Positions 24,344 to 32,573 of a stretch of 37,781 nucleotides of DNA are shown piece after piece; the stretch's first letter is position 1; every line of letters begins with the position of its first letter. This DNA is from an uncultured Chloroflexota bacterium (lineage in GTDB: Bacteria; Chloroflexota; Anaerolineae; Anaerolineales; UBA4823). The position numbers and the translations under genes are program-made. The stretch is taken from assembly GCA_903871905.1 (NCBI GenBank), contig CAIQIV010000058.1, forward strand, positions 1 through 37,781, read 5' to 3'. The notes below the pieces were generated by a model. The model searched no databases. It saw only the letters and a list, made by a program, of their open reading frames with translations, and was not told the DNA's origin.

Positions 24344-25126
24344 TCACTCAACCTGTTCTGTGATCCCCAGGATATTGTAGCCCGAGTCGACAAATAGCAC
24401 ATCGCCCGTGGTGCGTGCAGACAGGTCCGAACACAGGAATAATGCAGCATTGCCCACATCTTCAATCGTGACATTCTGGTGCAGCGGGGCGATCTCCGGG
24501 TACTTGCGGTACATGGTCTTGAAACCACCCACGCCAGCCGCCGCCAGGGTGCGGATCGGGCCGGCCGAGATAGCATTCACCCGCACTCCCTGCGTCCCAA
24601 AATCATACGCCAGGTAGCGCACCGAAGCCTCCAGGGCTGCTTTTGCCACCCCCATCACATTATAATGAGGAGAAACCTTCTGAGCGCCGTAATAGGTCAT
24701 GGTGACCAGCGCTCCACCCGGGCGCAGCAGCGGCTGGAACGCCCGCGCCAGGGCAGTAAACGAATACACGCTGATATCCATTGCCATGTGAAAACCCTGG
24801 CGCGAGGTGTTGTAATATGGGCCGCCCAGCTCATCCCGGTTGGCAAAGGCAACCGAATGAACCAGAATATCGATCTGGCCAAATGCCTCCTTCGCCCGTT
24901 CAGCCACCAGGGCGATTTGCTCGTCATTGGTGACATCGCAGGACTCAACAAAGCTGCAGCCGATCGAAGCTGCCAGGGGTTTCACCCGCCGCTCCAGCGC
25001 TTCACCGGCATAACTCAATCCGAGCGTCGCGCCGTTTTCATGAAAAGTTTTCGCTACACCCCAGGCAATCGAACGTTCATTAGCCACACCAAAAATCAAA
25101 GCTGTTTTTCCATTAAGCAGGGTCAT
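24344..25126 (-). CDS. fabI: enoyl-[acyl-carrier-protein] reductase (NADH)
   Basis: 260 residues, the normal FabI length. It catalyses the last reduction in each cycle of fatty-acid chain elongation. FabI marks are the divergent nucleotide loop [11 protein letters not shown], the catalytic Tyr/Lys spacing in [20 protein letters not shown], and the substrate-loop block [17 protein letters not shown] lies six bases before the ATG, and a strong promoter lies at 25156-25184. No other fab gene is near, so it is transcribed on its own with the bactofilin gene. The assignment is secure. Confidence 0.97.
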   Translation of the reverse strand: MTLLNGKTALIFGVANERSIAWGVAKTFHENGATLGLSYAGEALERRVKPLAASIGCSFVESCDVTNDEQIALVAERAKEAFGQIDILVHSVAFANRDELGGPYYNTSRQGFHMAMDISVYSFTALARAFQPLLRPGGALVTMTYYGAQKVSPHYNVMGVAKAALEASVRYLAYDFGTQGVRVNAISAGPIRTLAAAGVGGFKTMYRKYPEIAPLHQNVTIEDVGNAALFLCSDLSARTTGDVLFVDSGYNILGITEQVE

Positions 25127-25155
25127 CGCTTCCTCCGGTTAAAATTAACTCCTGG

Positions 25156-25184
25156 ATTATAGAGCGGAAATATCAAGATTGCAA
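25156..25184 (-). promoter_or_regulatory. promoter of fabI
   Basis: Minus-strand TTGCAA (25184-25179) and a perfect TATAAT (25161-25156) are separated by 17 bases. The start codon is 30 bases beyond the -10 box. Confidence 0.8.
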
Positions 25185-25220
25185 GCGCCAAATCTGGCGA
25201 ATGGATTAAAATCGACGGTG

Positions 25221-25991
25221 ATGAGCAAGATCAAAGCCATCCTCTTCGATCTTAACGAGACCCTGCTTCACCAGCGGCGCACAGAGCGCAGCCACATTGC
25301 ATACACCTATGCAGCCGCCGCGTCAGCCGGCTGGGAGTTGACATTCGAAGACTTTGAGCAGGCCTGGCTCTCCAACCAGTCCAATTGGCAAGCGCAGTGG
25401 ATGGAAGGTATTCAACTCTTGCGCCGCGGCGACCTGGAAGCTGCCCGCCAGGCGCTGCAGGAGCCATGGTACCGCCAGAACATTGCTGCTATCCTGGCCT
25501 CCCTACACTTTCCGGCGCCGCACAGCCTGGTTGAGAAGCTCACCTGGGCTTTCCAGGACAGCTGGATGGGAGGGCTGTCTCTGCTACCAGGCAGCCGGAC
25601 GGCGCTGCACAGGCTGTCGCAGGCCGGCTATCCCCTGGCGCTCGTCACCAACTTCCAGCAGGCGGATATCATCCCCGAGATTCTTGAGCGTTTTGAACTG
25701 GCTGGCTGTTTTGAGGTGGTGGAAATCTCTTCCGCCGCCGGGGTGCGCAAACCACATCCTGACCTGTTCAACCTGGCGTTGGAAAAACTGGGACTGGCTG
25801 GACAGCACCAGGCCGTGCTCCACATCGGCGACAACCTGGTTGACGACGTAGAAGGGGCGCACCTCGCCGGGCTGATCCCGGTGTGGATCAATCCCGACCA
25901 GGCCGGTGGGTGCGGATCTAAGCCCTGCCCATCCTCCAGCCTCCCAAGCCTGCAGGAGCTCCCCGGGCTGGTTTCCCGGTTAGAAGTCTAA
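25221..25991 (+). CDS. HAD-superfamily hydrolase
   Basis: 256 residues from the ATG at 25221; the open frame back to 25179 overlaps the fabI promoter and is rejected. Motif I is FDLNETL: the nucleophile Asp10 is present, but the residue two positions on, usually the acid Asp in phosphatases, is Asn12. Motif II lies in LALVTNF, motif III Lys in GVRKPHPDLF and motif IV in HIGDNLVDDVEGA. The cap is helical and inserted after motif I. The Asn variant is also seen in dehalogenase-like members, so phosphatase activity should not be taken for granted. It converges on the epimerase gene one base away. Confidence 0.88.
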   Translation: MSKIKAILFDLNETLLHQRRTERSHIAYTYAAAASAGWELTFEDFEQAWLSNQSNWQAQWMEGIQLLRRGDLEAARQALQEPWYRQNIAAILASLHFPAPHSLVEKLTWAFQDSWMGGLSLLPGSRTALHRLSQAGYPLALVTNFQQADIIPEILERFELAGCFEVVEISSAAGVRKPHPDLFNLALEKLGLAGQHQAVLHIGDNLVDDVEGAHLAGLIPVWINPDQAGGCGSKPCPSSSLPSLQELPGLVSRLEV

Positions 25992-25992
25992 A

Positions 25993-26934
25993 TTAACGAG
26001 CCGGGCCGTCCCGCCGGAAGCGCGGATCCCGCTCAATGGTCAGGCGCAGGCCATCGGCCAGGGAAATGCGCGGCGAGTAATTCAGCTTCTGGCGCGCCAG
26101 GGTCAGGTCGGCGCACATGCGGGACACGCCGGGGTCTGTGGCAGGCGTCACCAAGGCCTCCACCTTTGCGCCGGTGACCTCCATGATCAGCCTCACCAGA
26201 TCCAACAGGCTGGTTTCAATGCCGCTGCCCACGTTGACCACCATGTGGTTCACGCCGGGAGCGGTCGCCGCGGCGATCATGGCGCTCACCACGTCATCCA
26301 CGTAGACGTAATCGCGGGTTTGCATCCCCTGGCCGTGCACCACCAGGGATCCGCCGCGCATCGCCTGGCGCAGGAAATTGGGGATCACCGGCGGATGGGA
26401 AGGCGGCAGATGCTGGCCCGGGCCAAAGGCATTAAACACGCGCAGCAGGACCGTCTCGATCCCCCACAAATCCCCAATGGTGCGCACATAATATTCGGCC
26501 GCCAGCTTGGAAACCGCATAGGGCGAGCGCGGGTTGGGAGAGGCGCTCTCCAAAAGTGGTTGGGCGCCCTGGTCACCGTATACCGCCCCGGATGAAACAA
26601 AGACCACGCGTCGCACCCCGACGTCCCGCATAGCTTCCATCAGGCTGACGGTGCCGCCCACGTTCGCTGCGTTATATTCACGGGGATAAAGGATCGATTC
26701 GGGCACCGATACGCGCGCCGCCAGGTGATAGACGCAGTCCACGTCCTGCAGCAGTGTCCACAGCTTGGGGCGGTCGTTGACATCACCGCGGGTGAAAAGC
26801 ACATCCGGTGAAAGCGCCTGCGGATCGCCCGTGGAAAGATCGTCCAGGGCGCGCACCTGGTGCCCCTCTCGAGCCAGGAAGTTGGCCAGGGCGGAACCCA
26901 AAAATCCTGCTGCACCCGTGATCAGAAAATTCAT
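25993..26934 (-). CDS. NAD-dependent epimerase/dehydratase (extended SDR, GalE-like)
   Basis: 313 residues. The NAD-binding motif GAAGFLGS lies at residues 7-14, followed by ALDDLSTG, typical of UDP-glucose 4-epimerase-like enzymes. The catalytic block is VSSGAVYGD and later SPYAVSKLAAEYY, and the sugar-nucleotide region has NAFGPGQ and DYVYVDDVVSAM. These enzymes interconvert nucleotide sugars in the cytoplasm for envelope polysaccharides. The exact substrate (UDP-Glc, UDP-GlcNAc or UDP-GlcA) is not defined by these motifs. No other glycan genes are close. An extended -10 (TGCTATAAT, minus strand 26997-26989) lies 55 bases upstream. Confidence 0.9.
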   Translation of the reverse strand: MNFLITGAAGFLGSALANFLAREGHQVRALDDLSTGDPQALSPDVLFTRGDVNDRPKLWTLLQDVDCVYHLAARVSVPESILYPREYNAANVGGTVSLMEAMRDVGVRRVVFVSSGAVYGDQGAQPLLESASPNPRSPYAVSKLAAEYYVRTIGDLWGIETVLLRVFNAFGPGQHLPPSHPPVIPNFLRQAMRGGSLVVHGQGMQTRDYVYVDDVVSAMIAAATAPGVNHMVVNVGSGIETSLLDLVRLIMEVTGAKVEALVTPATDPGVSRMCADLTLARQKLNYSPRISLADGLRLTIERDPRFRRDGPAR

Positions 26935-26988
26935 ACCAGTTCAATTCTCTCTGTGGAATAGAAGAAGATCTCTGCCTTCAGAGCATGA

Positions 26989-26997
26989 ATTATAGCA
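26989..26997 (-). promoter_or_regulatory. extended -10 of the epimerase gene
   Basis: TGCTATAAT on the minus strand is a perfect extended -10 element located 55 bases before the ATG. No good -35 is visible, which is tolerated with extended -10 promoters. Confidence 0.5.
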
Positions 26998-27087
26998 TGA
27001 GATGTGCCGCGTTATCCGGGCGGGCGGATTAATTTTCCTCTGAAGTTGCAGCCAATCCGGGCATGGTACAATGCCTGGACGTGTGCT

Positions 27088-28359
27088 ATGAAAGTGTGGA
27101 AAATCATCAATTCAACATTTAGCCTGCTGGTCTTCCTGGCTCTGATGAGCCTGCTCCTGACCAGCAGCAGCGTTCCCCCGGTCGATCAGGTCGAGCAGGT
27201 GCGCGCCTTCACCCGGGATATCGAATTTGATTTCGGACAATGGACCCTGGCTGCCCTGTGGCTAAAACTCAACCAGTTCAGCCTGGGCACTGAGGCCTAC
27301 CTGGCCCCCTCCACCCGCCACGACCTGATGGTAGATTACCTGAACCTGGTGGCGCAAATCCAACAAAAACAGTCGCAGCTGACCCAGATCTTTGCTGATC
27401 CCAATATCCAGGATCCCCAGGCAGCCTCGCAAGAGCTGCGCCAGGAGCTGGACACGCTGCGCGCTCGCCGCAGCCGCATGGCCCCCCTGGCAGAGGCCAT
27501 CCTGCAAAGCCAGATCTCCAGCGTGGTCAGCGACCTGGGTTTGATCCCCGGAGGTCAGCCGCTGCCGCCGGTGTTATACCATTCCACCCCCCTGCCATCG
27601 GCGCTGATCGTCTCGCCGCGCCAGGTGATCCGCCAGGATGCAAACATCTCGCTCGTCCCAGACCTGACCGTCGACCAGCAGGTCAAGCTGGAAGACGAGG
27701 TGGCTCAGGGCCTGGATGTGTCCACGCTGGTGGTCGGGATTGGCGGGATCGGCCTGTATCCGACCATGGTCCAGCAAACCAGTAGCCTGGACTGGCTTAG
27801 TGAAGTCGTGGCGCATGAATGGGTGCACAATTTTCTCACCCTGCGCCCCCTGGGGGTCAGCTACATGAACAGCCCTGGACTGCGCACGATGAACGAGACC
27901 ACCGCCTCCATTGCAGGCAAGGAAATTGGGCGGGGGGTGCTGGAGCGCTACTATCCGGAGCTGCTGCCGCCACCGCCTGCCAGCCAGCCGCAGCCAGCCC
28001 CGGCCAACCCGCAGGAGCCGCCTGAATTTAATTTCAACAAAGAGATGCACACCACGCGCGTCACGGTCGATCAAATGCTGACTGAAGGGAAAGTGGATGA
28101 AGCAGAAAATTACATGGAGCAAAGGCGCAAGGTGTTTTGGGAGCACGGCTACCGCAGCCTGCGCAAGCTGAACCAGGCGTATTTCGCTTTTTATGGAGCT
28201 TATGCCGACCAGCCCGGAGGCGGCGCAGCGGGAGAAGACCCGGTTGGCGCAGCGGTGCGCCAGCTGCGCGACCAGAGCCCCTCGCTGGCTGCCTTTCTCA
28301 CCCGCATGTCCTGGATGTCATCGGTCGACCAACTGATGCAGTCCGTTGGCAAGAAGTAA
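27088..28359 (+). CDS. membrane-anchored protein with HExxH zinc-peptidase motif, unknown family
   Basis: 423 residues from the ATG at 27088; the frame is open to 27004, but the hydrophobic anchor begins just after the chosen start. A signal or transmembrane segment (FSLLVFLALMSLLL) is followed by an exported region. The motif AHEWVH (His243, Glu244, His247) and a downstream Glu270 in NETTASIAG give the HExxH-x22-E pattern of gluzincins, so it is probably an active zinc metallopeptidase. The region before it is partly helical (QIQQKQSQLTQIF), and a Pro-rich loop separates it from the C-terminal helices. I do not recognise the family. An extended -10-like TGGTACAAT lies at 27064-27072. Confidence 0.75.
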   Translation: MKVWKIINSTFSLLVFLALMSLLLTSSSVPPVDQVEQVRAFTRDIEFDFGQWTLAALWLKLNQFSLGTEAYLAPSTRHDLMVDYLNLVAQIQQKQSQLTQIFADPNIQDPQAASQELRQELDTLRARRSRMAPLAEAILQSQISSVVSDLGLIPGGQPLPPVLYHSTPLPSALIVSPRQVIRQDANISLVPDLTVDQQVKLEDEVAQGLDVSTLVVGIGGIGLYPTMVQQTSSLDWLSEVVAHEWVHNFLTLRPLGVSYMNSPGLRTMNETTASIAGKEIGRGVLERYYPELLPPPPASQPQPAPANPQEPPEFNFNKEMHTTRVTVDQMLTEGKVDEAENYMEQRRKVFWEHGYRSLRKLNQAYFAFYGAYADQPGGGAAGEDPVGAAVRQLRDQSPSLAAFLTRMSWMSSVDQLMQSVGKK

Positions 28360-28363
28360 ATGG

Positions 28364-28372
28364 TACAATTGG
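28364..28372 (+). promoter_or_regulatory. possible extended -10 upstream of the selenoprotein gene
   Basis: TGGTACAAT lies 27 bases before the start codon and matches an extended -10. The same nine bases occur before the 27088 gene. A -35 is not clear, so this is tentative. Confidence 0.35.
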
Positions 28373-28398
28373 CCTCAAATTACTGCCCAGGAGAAACT

Positions 28399-29706
28399 AT
28401 GATCAAGAGATTAATCATGCTGCTGCTGATCGCCGGCCTGGCGCTGGCAGCCTGCACATCCGAATCAGCCCCACCGGCTGAGACACAGGACGCATCCAGC
28501 CCCGCCACTGCCCCTGCAAATGATGCAGCCACCGCTGCCATCCCTGCCAACACCACCCCGGAAGCCACACCGGAGCCTGTGATCCAGGGCGCCTCTTCGC
28601 CGGCCAACTGCGTGGCCGCTTCCGCCCACCCCACGCCGGACGCAACGCAAACTGCGCTGTTCCCCCCTCCCTCGGACAAGGATTGGATTAAAGGACCGCC
28701 AGAAGCCTACATCACCATCCTGGAATACAGCGACTTCATGTGACCGGGCTGCGCAGGCATCGCGCCCGTGTTGGCGCGCATTTTGCAGGAGTATCCGCAA
28801 GACGTCCGGGTGATTTACCGCCATTTTCCCCTGATGAGCATTCATGATAAAGCCGCCCTGGCAACCCAGGCAGCCGAGGCTGCCGGCAAACAGGGCAAAT
28901 TCTGGGAAATGCACGATATACTGTTCTCCAAGCAGAGCGAGTGGAAGGACCAGACTGCCGAGCAGTTCCAGGCCTGGCTGGCGCAAACAGCGACCGGGCT
29001 GGGACTGGATCAGGGACGCTTTACCCAGGATTTGAACAGCCAGGAGCTGGTTGCGGTGGCGCAGGATGCCTGGGATAAAGGCCGCAACGCCGGCCTGCCG
29101 GGCACACCCAGCCTGTTGATCAATAACGCCCCCTATAATGGGCCATTGAGCTATGGCAGTTTCAAGTCGGTGATCGACGCCATCTTGCTTGAAAAACGCC
29201 AGTTCAACCAGTGCCCGCCCATGACCATCGACCCGAGCAAGCAGTATTTTGCCACGCTCAAGACCGACAAAGGCGATATCGTCATCCAGCTCCTGCCGGA
29301 CAAAGCCCCCGTGGCGGTCAACAGCTTTGTGTTCCTGGCCCAGCAGGGCTGGTTTAATAACGTCACCTTCCACCGGGTTCTGCCCGGGTTTGTCGCCCAG
29401 GGCGGCGACCCCAGCGGGTCGGGGTTCGGCGGGCCGGGGTACGCCTTTGATAACGAAGTGGTCGCTGACCTCAAGTTTGATGGCCCGGGCGTGGTTGGCA
29501 TGGCTAACGCCGGGCCTGGCACCAATGGCAGCCAGTTCTTCATTACCCTGGCCGCTGCGCCTAACCTGGATGGCCAATACACCGTCTTTGGCAAGGTGGT
29601 CTCCGGGATGGAGGTCGTGCAAAGCCTCACCGCGCGCGACCCGTCCCAGGGTGATGAGCTGCCGCCAGGCGACAAGATCCTGAGCGTCACCATTGAAACC
29701 AAGTAA
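28399..29706 (+). CDS. selenocysteine-containing DsbA-like/cyclophilin fusion lipoprotein
   Basis: 435 residues if UGA at 28741-28743 is read as Sec115. AGGAG five bases upstream fixes the start. The signal peptide ends in LALAAC (Cys19), followed by an Ala/Pro/Thr linker to about residue 90. A DsbA-like thioredoxin domain follows: ITILEYSDFM, then Sec115-Pro-Gly-Cys118 at the CxxC site, VRVIYRHFPL, and the cis-Pro loop GTPSLLIN (Pro237). From about residue 275 a cyclophilin-type prolyl isomerase domain runs to the end, with FHRVLPGFVAQGGDP (Arg326) and GSQFFITL (Gln379, Phe381). The frame is unbroken on both sides of the UGA, and a SECIS-like hairpin follows. The alternative, a Cys-to-stop mutation, would not explain the hairpin. 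The expected role is thiol-disulfide exchange and proline isomerisation in exported proteins. Confidence 0.88.
28741..28743 (+). other. UGA codon read as selenocysteine
   Basis: The triplet replaces the first Cys of the DsbA CxxC motif, in the context DFM-UGA-PGCAGIAPVL. Downstream codons continue the same domain in the same frame for 321 codons. Other genes here, such as ferritin, end in UGA, so the codon is not generally reassigned. Confidence 0.85.
28749..28788 (+). promoter_or_regulatory. bacterial SECIS-like hairpin
   Basis: The upper stem is CGCGCC (28761-28766) and GGCGCG (28773-28778), six GC pairs, with loop CGUGUU. A guanine is at loop position 2, as SelB-binding loops require. A lower helix CTGC/GCAG (28749-28752 with 28785-28788) extends it. 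The apical loop begins 23 bases after the UGA, within the range known for bacterial SECIS elements. Confidence 0.75.
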
Positions 29707-29733
29707 CCCCCCGGCCGGCAGGTAGAAAGCCCG

Positions 29734-30957
29734 ATGCAGCGAGAAACCACAAAACTCTGGCCTTCTGCCTGCCAGTTTGCCTTCAGCGCACTGGCTGTCT
29801 TCACCATCTGGGGCAGCGCCGCTTCCATGGCTGTGTATGCCGCGGCGGAACATTGGAATGGGACCGAGGGAAGCCAGCAGGGTCTCTCGCTGCTGCTCAT
29901 GGCCTCTGGCCTGGCAGCGACCGGCCTGCTGCTGCTTCCCTCGGCGGTGTACGCCCTGCTGCGCCTGCTGGATAAGCGGCCGCCGCGCCTGCCTTACCTG
30001 GGACACCCGGCTCTCTGGATCGCATTCCTGCCGTTCCTGGAGGGCCTGGTCCTGGTCTGTGGCGCCGTGGCAGCCAACACAAGCTGGCTGCAGTGGCTCC
30101 TGCTGCCCGCGCTGCACATCCTGGCCATTGGCATCCCGGTGCTCTGGTTTGTGCTGATTGCGATGCGCGGCCTGTACCATGGGTCACCGCAGCGCGCCTG
30201 GGGAATATTTGCCAGCGGTGCCGTCCTGGGGCCTTTTCTGATCATGATCCTGGAAGTGGCAGCCCTGCTGGTTTTCAGCTTTCTGCTGGCAGCCGCGCTG
30301 GCCAGCCAGCCTGGGGCGTCGGCGCACATCCGGAATCTGTTGATGCAAATCTCCCACCTGCGCTCCTCGCCCGATGAGGTCATCCGCCTGCTGATCCCTT
30401 ATGCCACCAAACCGCCGATCGTGGTGGCGGTGCTGGTATTTGGGGCGGTGATTGTGCCGCTGATCGAGGAGCTGCTGAAACCGGCCGGCGTCTGGCTCCT
30501 GGCCGGCCGAGACCTGACCCCCGCAGACGGCTTTGTGGCCGGGGTGCTCAGCGGTGCAGGCTATGCCTTCTTTGAAAATCTGGCGTTATCCAATGGTGGG
30601 GGGGAAGTCTGGTCAACCCTGGTCAGCGCCCGCATTGGCACGGCGGTGATCCACATCCTGACCACCGGGATCACCGGATGGGCGATCGTCCAGGCCTGGC
30701 AGAACCGCCGTTATCTCTTGTTTGGGGCATCCTACCTGGCAGCCGTGACCATCCATGGGCTGTGGAACTTCCTGGCGCTTTCAGCAGCATTTGCTGCTTT
30801 GAAGGAAACCAGCACCTATACCGTGCTGGGCGAACCGGTATCCCTGGCAGCCAGCCTGGCAGGCTTAAGCCTGCTGGCATTGACCATGGCTGGATTAGCG
30901 GCTTTGCTGTGGATCAACTGGAGGCTGCGGAATGCGCCTGCCGCCCCAGCTTCTTAG
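29734..30957 (+). CDS. PrsW-family intramembrane metalloprotease
   Basis: 407 residues with about ten hydrophobic helices. The family's catalytic motifs are present in order: IEELLKP (EExxK), GYAFFENLAL (FExxEN-like), HILTTGITGW and TIHGLWNF, each supplying Glu or His residues for an intramembrane zinc site. B. subtilis PrsW cleaves the anti-sigma factor RsiW; the substrate here is unknown, and no sigma/anti-sigma pair is adjacent. It starts 27 bases after the selenoprotein stop, with only a weak ribosome site, and may be co-transcribed with it. It converges on the zinc-ribbon membrane protein gene. Family is fairly sure. Confidence 0.88.
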   Translation: MQRETTKLWPSACQFAFSALAVFTIWGSAASMAVYAAAEHWNGTEGSQQGLSLLLMASGLAATGLLLLPSAVYALLRLLDKRPPRLPYLGHPALWIAFLPFLEGLVLVCGAVAANTSWLQWLLLPALHILAIGIPVLWFVLIAMRGLYHGSPQRAWGIFASGAVLGPFLIMILEVAALLVFSFLLAAALASQPGASAHIRNLLMQISHLRSSPDEVIRLLIPYATKPPIVVAVLVFGAVIVPLIEELLKPAGVWLLAGRDLTPADGFVAGVLSGAGYAFFENLALSNGGGEVWSTLVSARIGTAVIHILTTGITGWAIVQAWQNRRYLLFGASYLAAVTIHGLWNFLALSAAFAALKETSTYTVLGEPVSLAASLAGLSLLALTMAGLAALLWINWRLRNAPAAPAS

Positions 30958-30963
30958 CCGGGG

Positions 30964-31521
30964 TCAGGCCTCGGGGAGGTGTTTCGCCAGGGCCAGCTCG
31001 TCATCCTGAAGCGGCTGCTCCGCGGCAGGTTCACCCGCGGCAGGCGTAAGGACTTCATCCAGGCTCTGCGCTTCACGGTGCATGCCGGGGGCAGGGGTGG
31101 CGCAGTAGGGGCACAGGCTCCAGGCCAGTTCCATCAGGTGCCCACACTGCGGGCAGGTTTTCTTAGTGCGGGTATGGCAGTTCGGGCAGACGACCCAGTT
31201 CTCTCTGACCCGCCGCCCACAGCCCGGGCACAAGGAGCTGTCTTCAATCGCCTGCAGCAGGGCTTCTTCTTCCAGGCTGTGCTGGTACTCGTCTTCCAGG
31301 GTGCGCGGCGGGCGCAGGATGAGGTAAATCACAATACCTGGCAGGAAAAGCACTGCCACAACTAAAATCGAGAGGATACGCGCCAGGGGATCCCGCGCCC
31401 GCTGGCGGATATCGCGGTAAGCCCAGAAAATCAAGCTAAGCCACAAGGCAGCGATGAAGGCGCCCGCCCAGGCGGTCAGGATGAGCAAAAAACTGTTCCA
31501 GGATGAGGGATCAAAACGCAT
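30964..31521 (-). CDS. membrane protein with double zinc ribbon
   Basis: 185 residues. Two membrane helices span about residues 9-33 and 45-70 (ILVVAVLFLPGIVIYLIL). A cytoplasmic part follows with pairs of CxxC: LCPGCGRRV with VCPNCHTRT, and TCPQCG with LCPYCATP, giving two zinc-ribbon modules. The C-terminal tail is acidic and Pro/Ala-rich. Such DZR membrane proteins are common in Chloroflexota; the function is unknown, possibly protein-protein contact. An extended -10 (TGCTATAAT, minus strand 31549-31541) lies about 20 bases upstream of the start. It is divergent from radC. Confidence 0.8.
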   Translation of the reverse strand: MRFDPSSWNSFLLILTAWAGAFIAALWLSLIFWAYRDIRQRARDPLARILSILVVAVLFLPGIVIYLILRPPRTLEDEYQHSLEEEALLQAIEDSSLCPGCGRRVRENWVVCPNCHTRTKKTCPQCGHLMELAWSLCPYCATPAPGMHREAQSLDEVLTPAAGEPAAEQPLQDDELALAKHLPEA

Positions 31522-31540
31522 AAGTCACTCCGTTTGAGCG

Positions 31541-31549
31541 ATTATAGCA
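31541..31549 (-). promoter_or_regulatory. extended -10 of the zinc-ribbon gene
   Basis: TGCTATAAT on the minus strand, identical to the element before the epimerase gene at 26989-26997. It lies 20 bases before the ATG; no clear -35 is visible. Confidence 0.5.
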
Positions 31550-31568
31550 TGGAAGTAAGGATCGAATT

Positions 31569-32267
31569 ATGAAAGAGCAAAAAGCGATCTACCGCATCAC
31601 CGACCTGGACGAGGCTGATCGCCCGCGCGAGCGATTGGCCAAGCACGGGCCGCAGGCGCTGTCTAACGCCGAACTGCTGGCGATCTTGCTGCGCGTGGGG
31701 GTGCAGGGAGAAAACGCCGTGCAGGTCGGCCAGCGGCTGCTGCAGGAAATGGGCGGGCTGGCGGGTCTGCACCGCGCCAGCTTTGATGATGTGTGCCGCC
31801 AGCACGGGGTCGGTCCGGCCAAGGCGGCGCAGATCAAGGCAGCCATCGAGCTGGGCCGACGCCTGGCGGTTGAAGCCCCCGAAGAGCGCCCGGCGATCCA
31901 CAGCCCGGCCGATGCAGCAGCGCTGATCCAGTTTGAGATGTCAGCCCTGGAACAAGAGGAACTGCGGGTCATCCTGCTTGACACACGCAACCGCGTGCAG
32001 CACATCGAGACCGTTTATCGCGGCTCCCTGAACGCATCCCAGGTGCGGGTGGGTGAAATTTTCCGCGCTGCGGTGCGGCGCAACGTGGCTGCCCTGATCG
32101 TAGCGCACAACCATCCCAGCGGCGACCCCACCCCCAGCCCCGATGACGCTGCCATCACCCGCGCCTTCGTCCAGGCCGGAAAGCTGCTGGATATCGAAGT
32201 GCTCGATCACCTGGTGATCGGGCGCGGGCGCTTTGTCTCGTTGAAGGAGCGCGGCCTGGGTTTTTAA
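31569..32267 (+). CDS. radC: RadC family JAB-domain protein
   Basis: 232 residues. The N-terminal half ([24 protein letters not shown] and [20 protein letters not shown]) contains the helix-hairpin-helix DNA-binding part. The C-terminal JAB/MPN domain has the metal motif [15 protein letters not shown] with a conserved Glu upstream. RadC was named for DNA repair, but its biochemical activity is unproven in most bacteria. AAGGA about nine bases before ATG supports the start. The gene stands alone, converging on the acylphosphatase gene with one base between the stops. Confidence 0.95.
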   Translation: MKEQKAIYRITDLDEADRPRERLAKHGPQALSNAELLAILLRVGVQGENAVQVGQRLLQEMGGLAGLHRASFDDVCRQHGVGPAKAAQIKAAIELGRRLAVEAPEERPAIHSPADAAALIQFEMSALEQEELRVILLDTRNRVQHIETVYRGSLNASQVRVGEIFRAAVRRNVAALIVAHNHPSGDPTPSPDDAAITRAFVQAGKLLDIEVLDHLVIGRGRFVSLKERGLGF

Positions 32268-32268
32268 A

Positions 32269-32571
32269 TCAAATCGACGTCTGCCGGATGTGGAACCCCT
32301 GACCTTCTCCCCGGTACTTCTCCCAGGTATGCTGAACGCCCATCACCTCCGCGCCGCGCGGACCGCGCTGCAGCGCCTGGTACAGCTTCTCCAGACCCTG
32401 CCGCTCCCCCTCAGCCATCACCTCCACCGTTCCATCCCACAAGTTGCGCACCCAGCCGGTCAGCCCAAGCGTCACGGCCATATCGTGCACAAAATAGCGG
32501 AAACCCACTCCCTGCACGGTCCCTTCCACCACAGCATGCATGCGCGCCAGCTCAGTTTCTCCCACATCCAC
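32269..32571 (-). CDS. acyP: acylphosphatase
   Basis: 100 residues. It has the phosphate-binding motif EGTVQGVGFRYFV, whose Arg is catalytic, and GWVRNLWDGTVEV, whose Asn activates water. The enzyme hydrolyses acyl-phosphates such as acetyl phosphate and 1,3-bisphosphoglycerate in the cytoplasm. AGGAG three bases before the ATG at 32571 supports that start; a later ATG (32541) would give the minimal 90-residue form. It is the last gene of the operon that runs from mvaD, two bases after the MA-like peptidase stop. Confidence 0.93.
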   Translation of the reverse strand: MDVGETELARMHAVVEGTVQGVGFRYFVHDMAVTLGLTGWVRNLWDGTVEVMAEGERQGLEKLYQALQRGPRGAEVMGVQHTWEKYRGEGQGFHIRQTSI

Positions 32572-32573
32572 TC

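Noticed and set aside
28741-28743. UGA as a simple nonsense mutation or sequencing error splitting the gene in two
   Set aside because: The UGA hits exactly the redox Cys codon, the frame is intact for over 100 codons before and 321 after, and a SECIS-like hairpin follows at the right distance. Reads should still be checked.
28465-30180. 571-residue open frame on the minus strand over the selenoprotein and PrsW genes
   Set aside because: It lies antisense to two well-supported genes, is rich in residues expected from reading GC-rich codons backwards, and shows no family motif. The real coding signal is on the plus strand.
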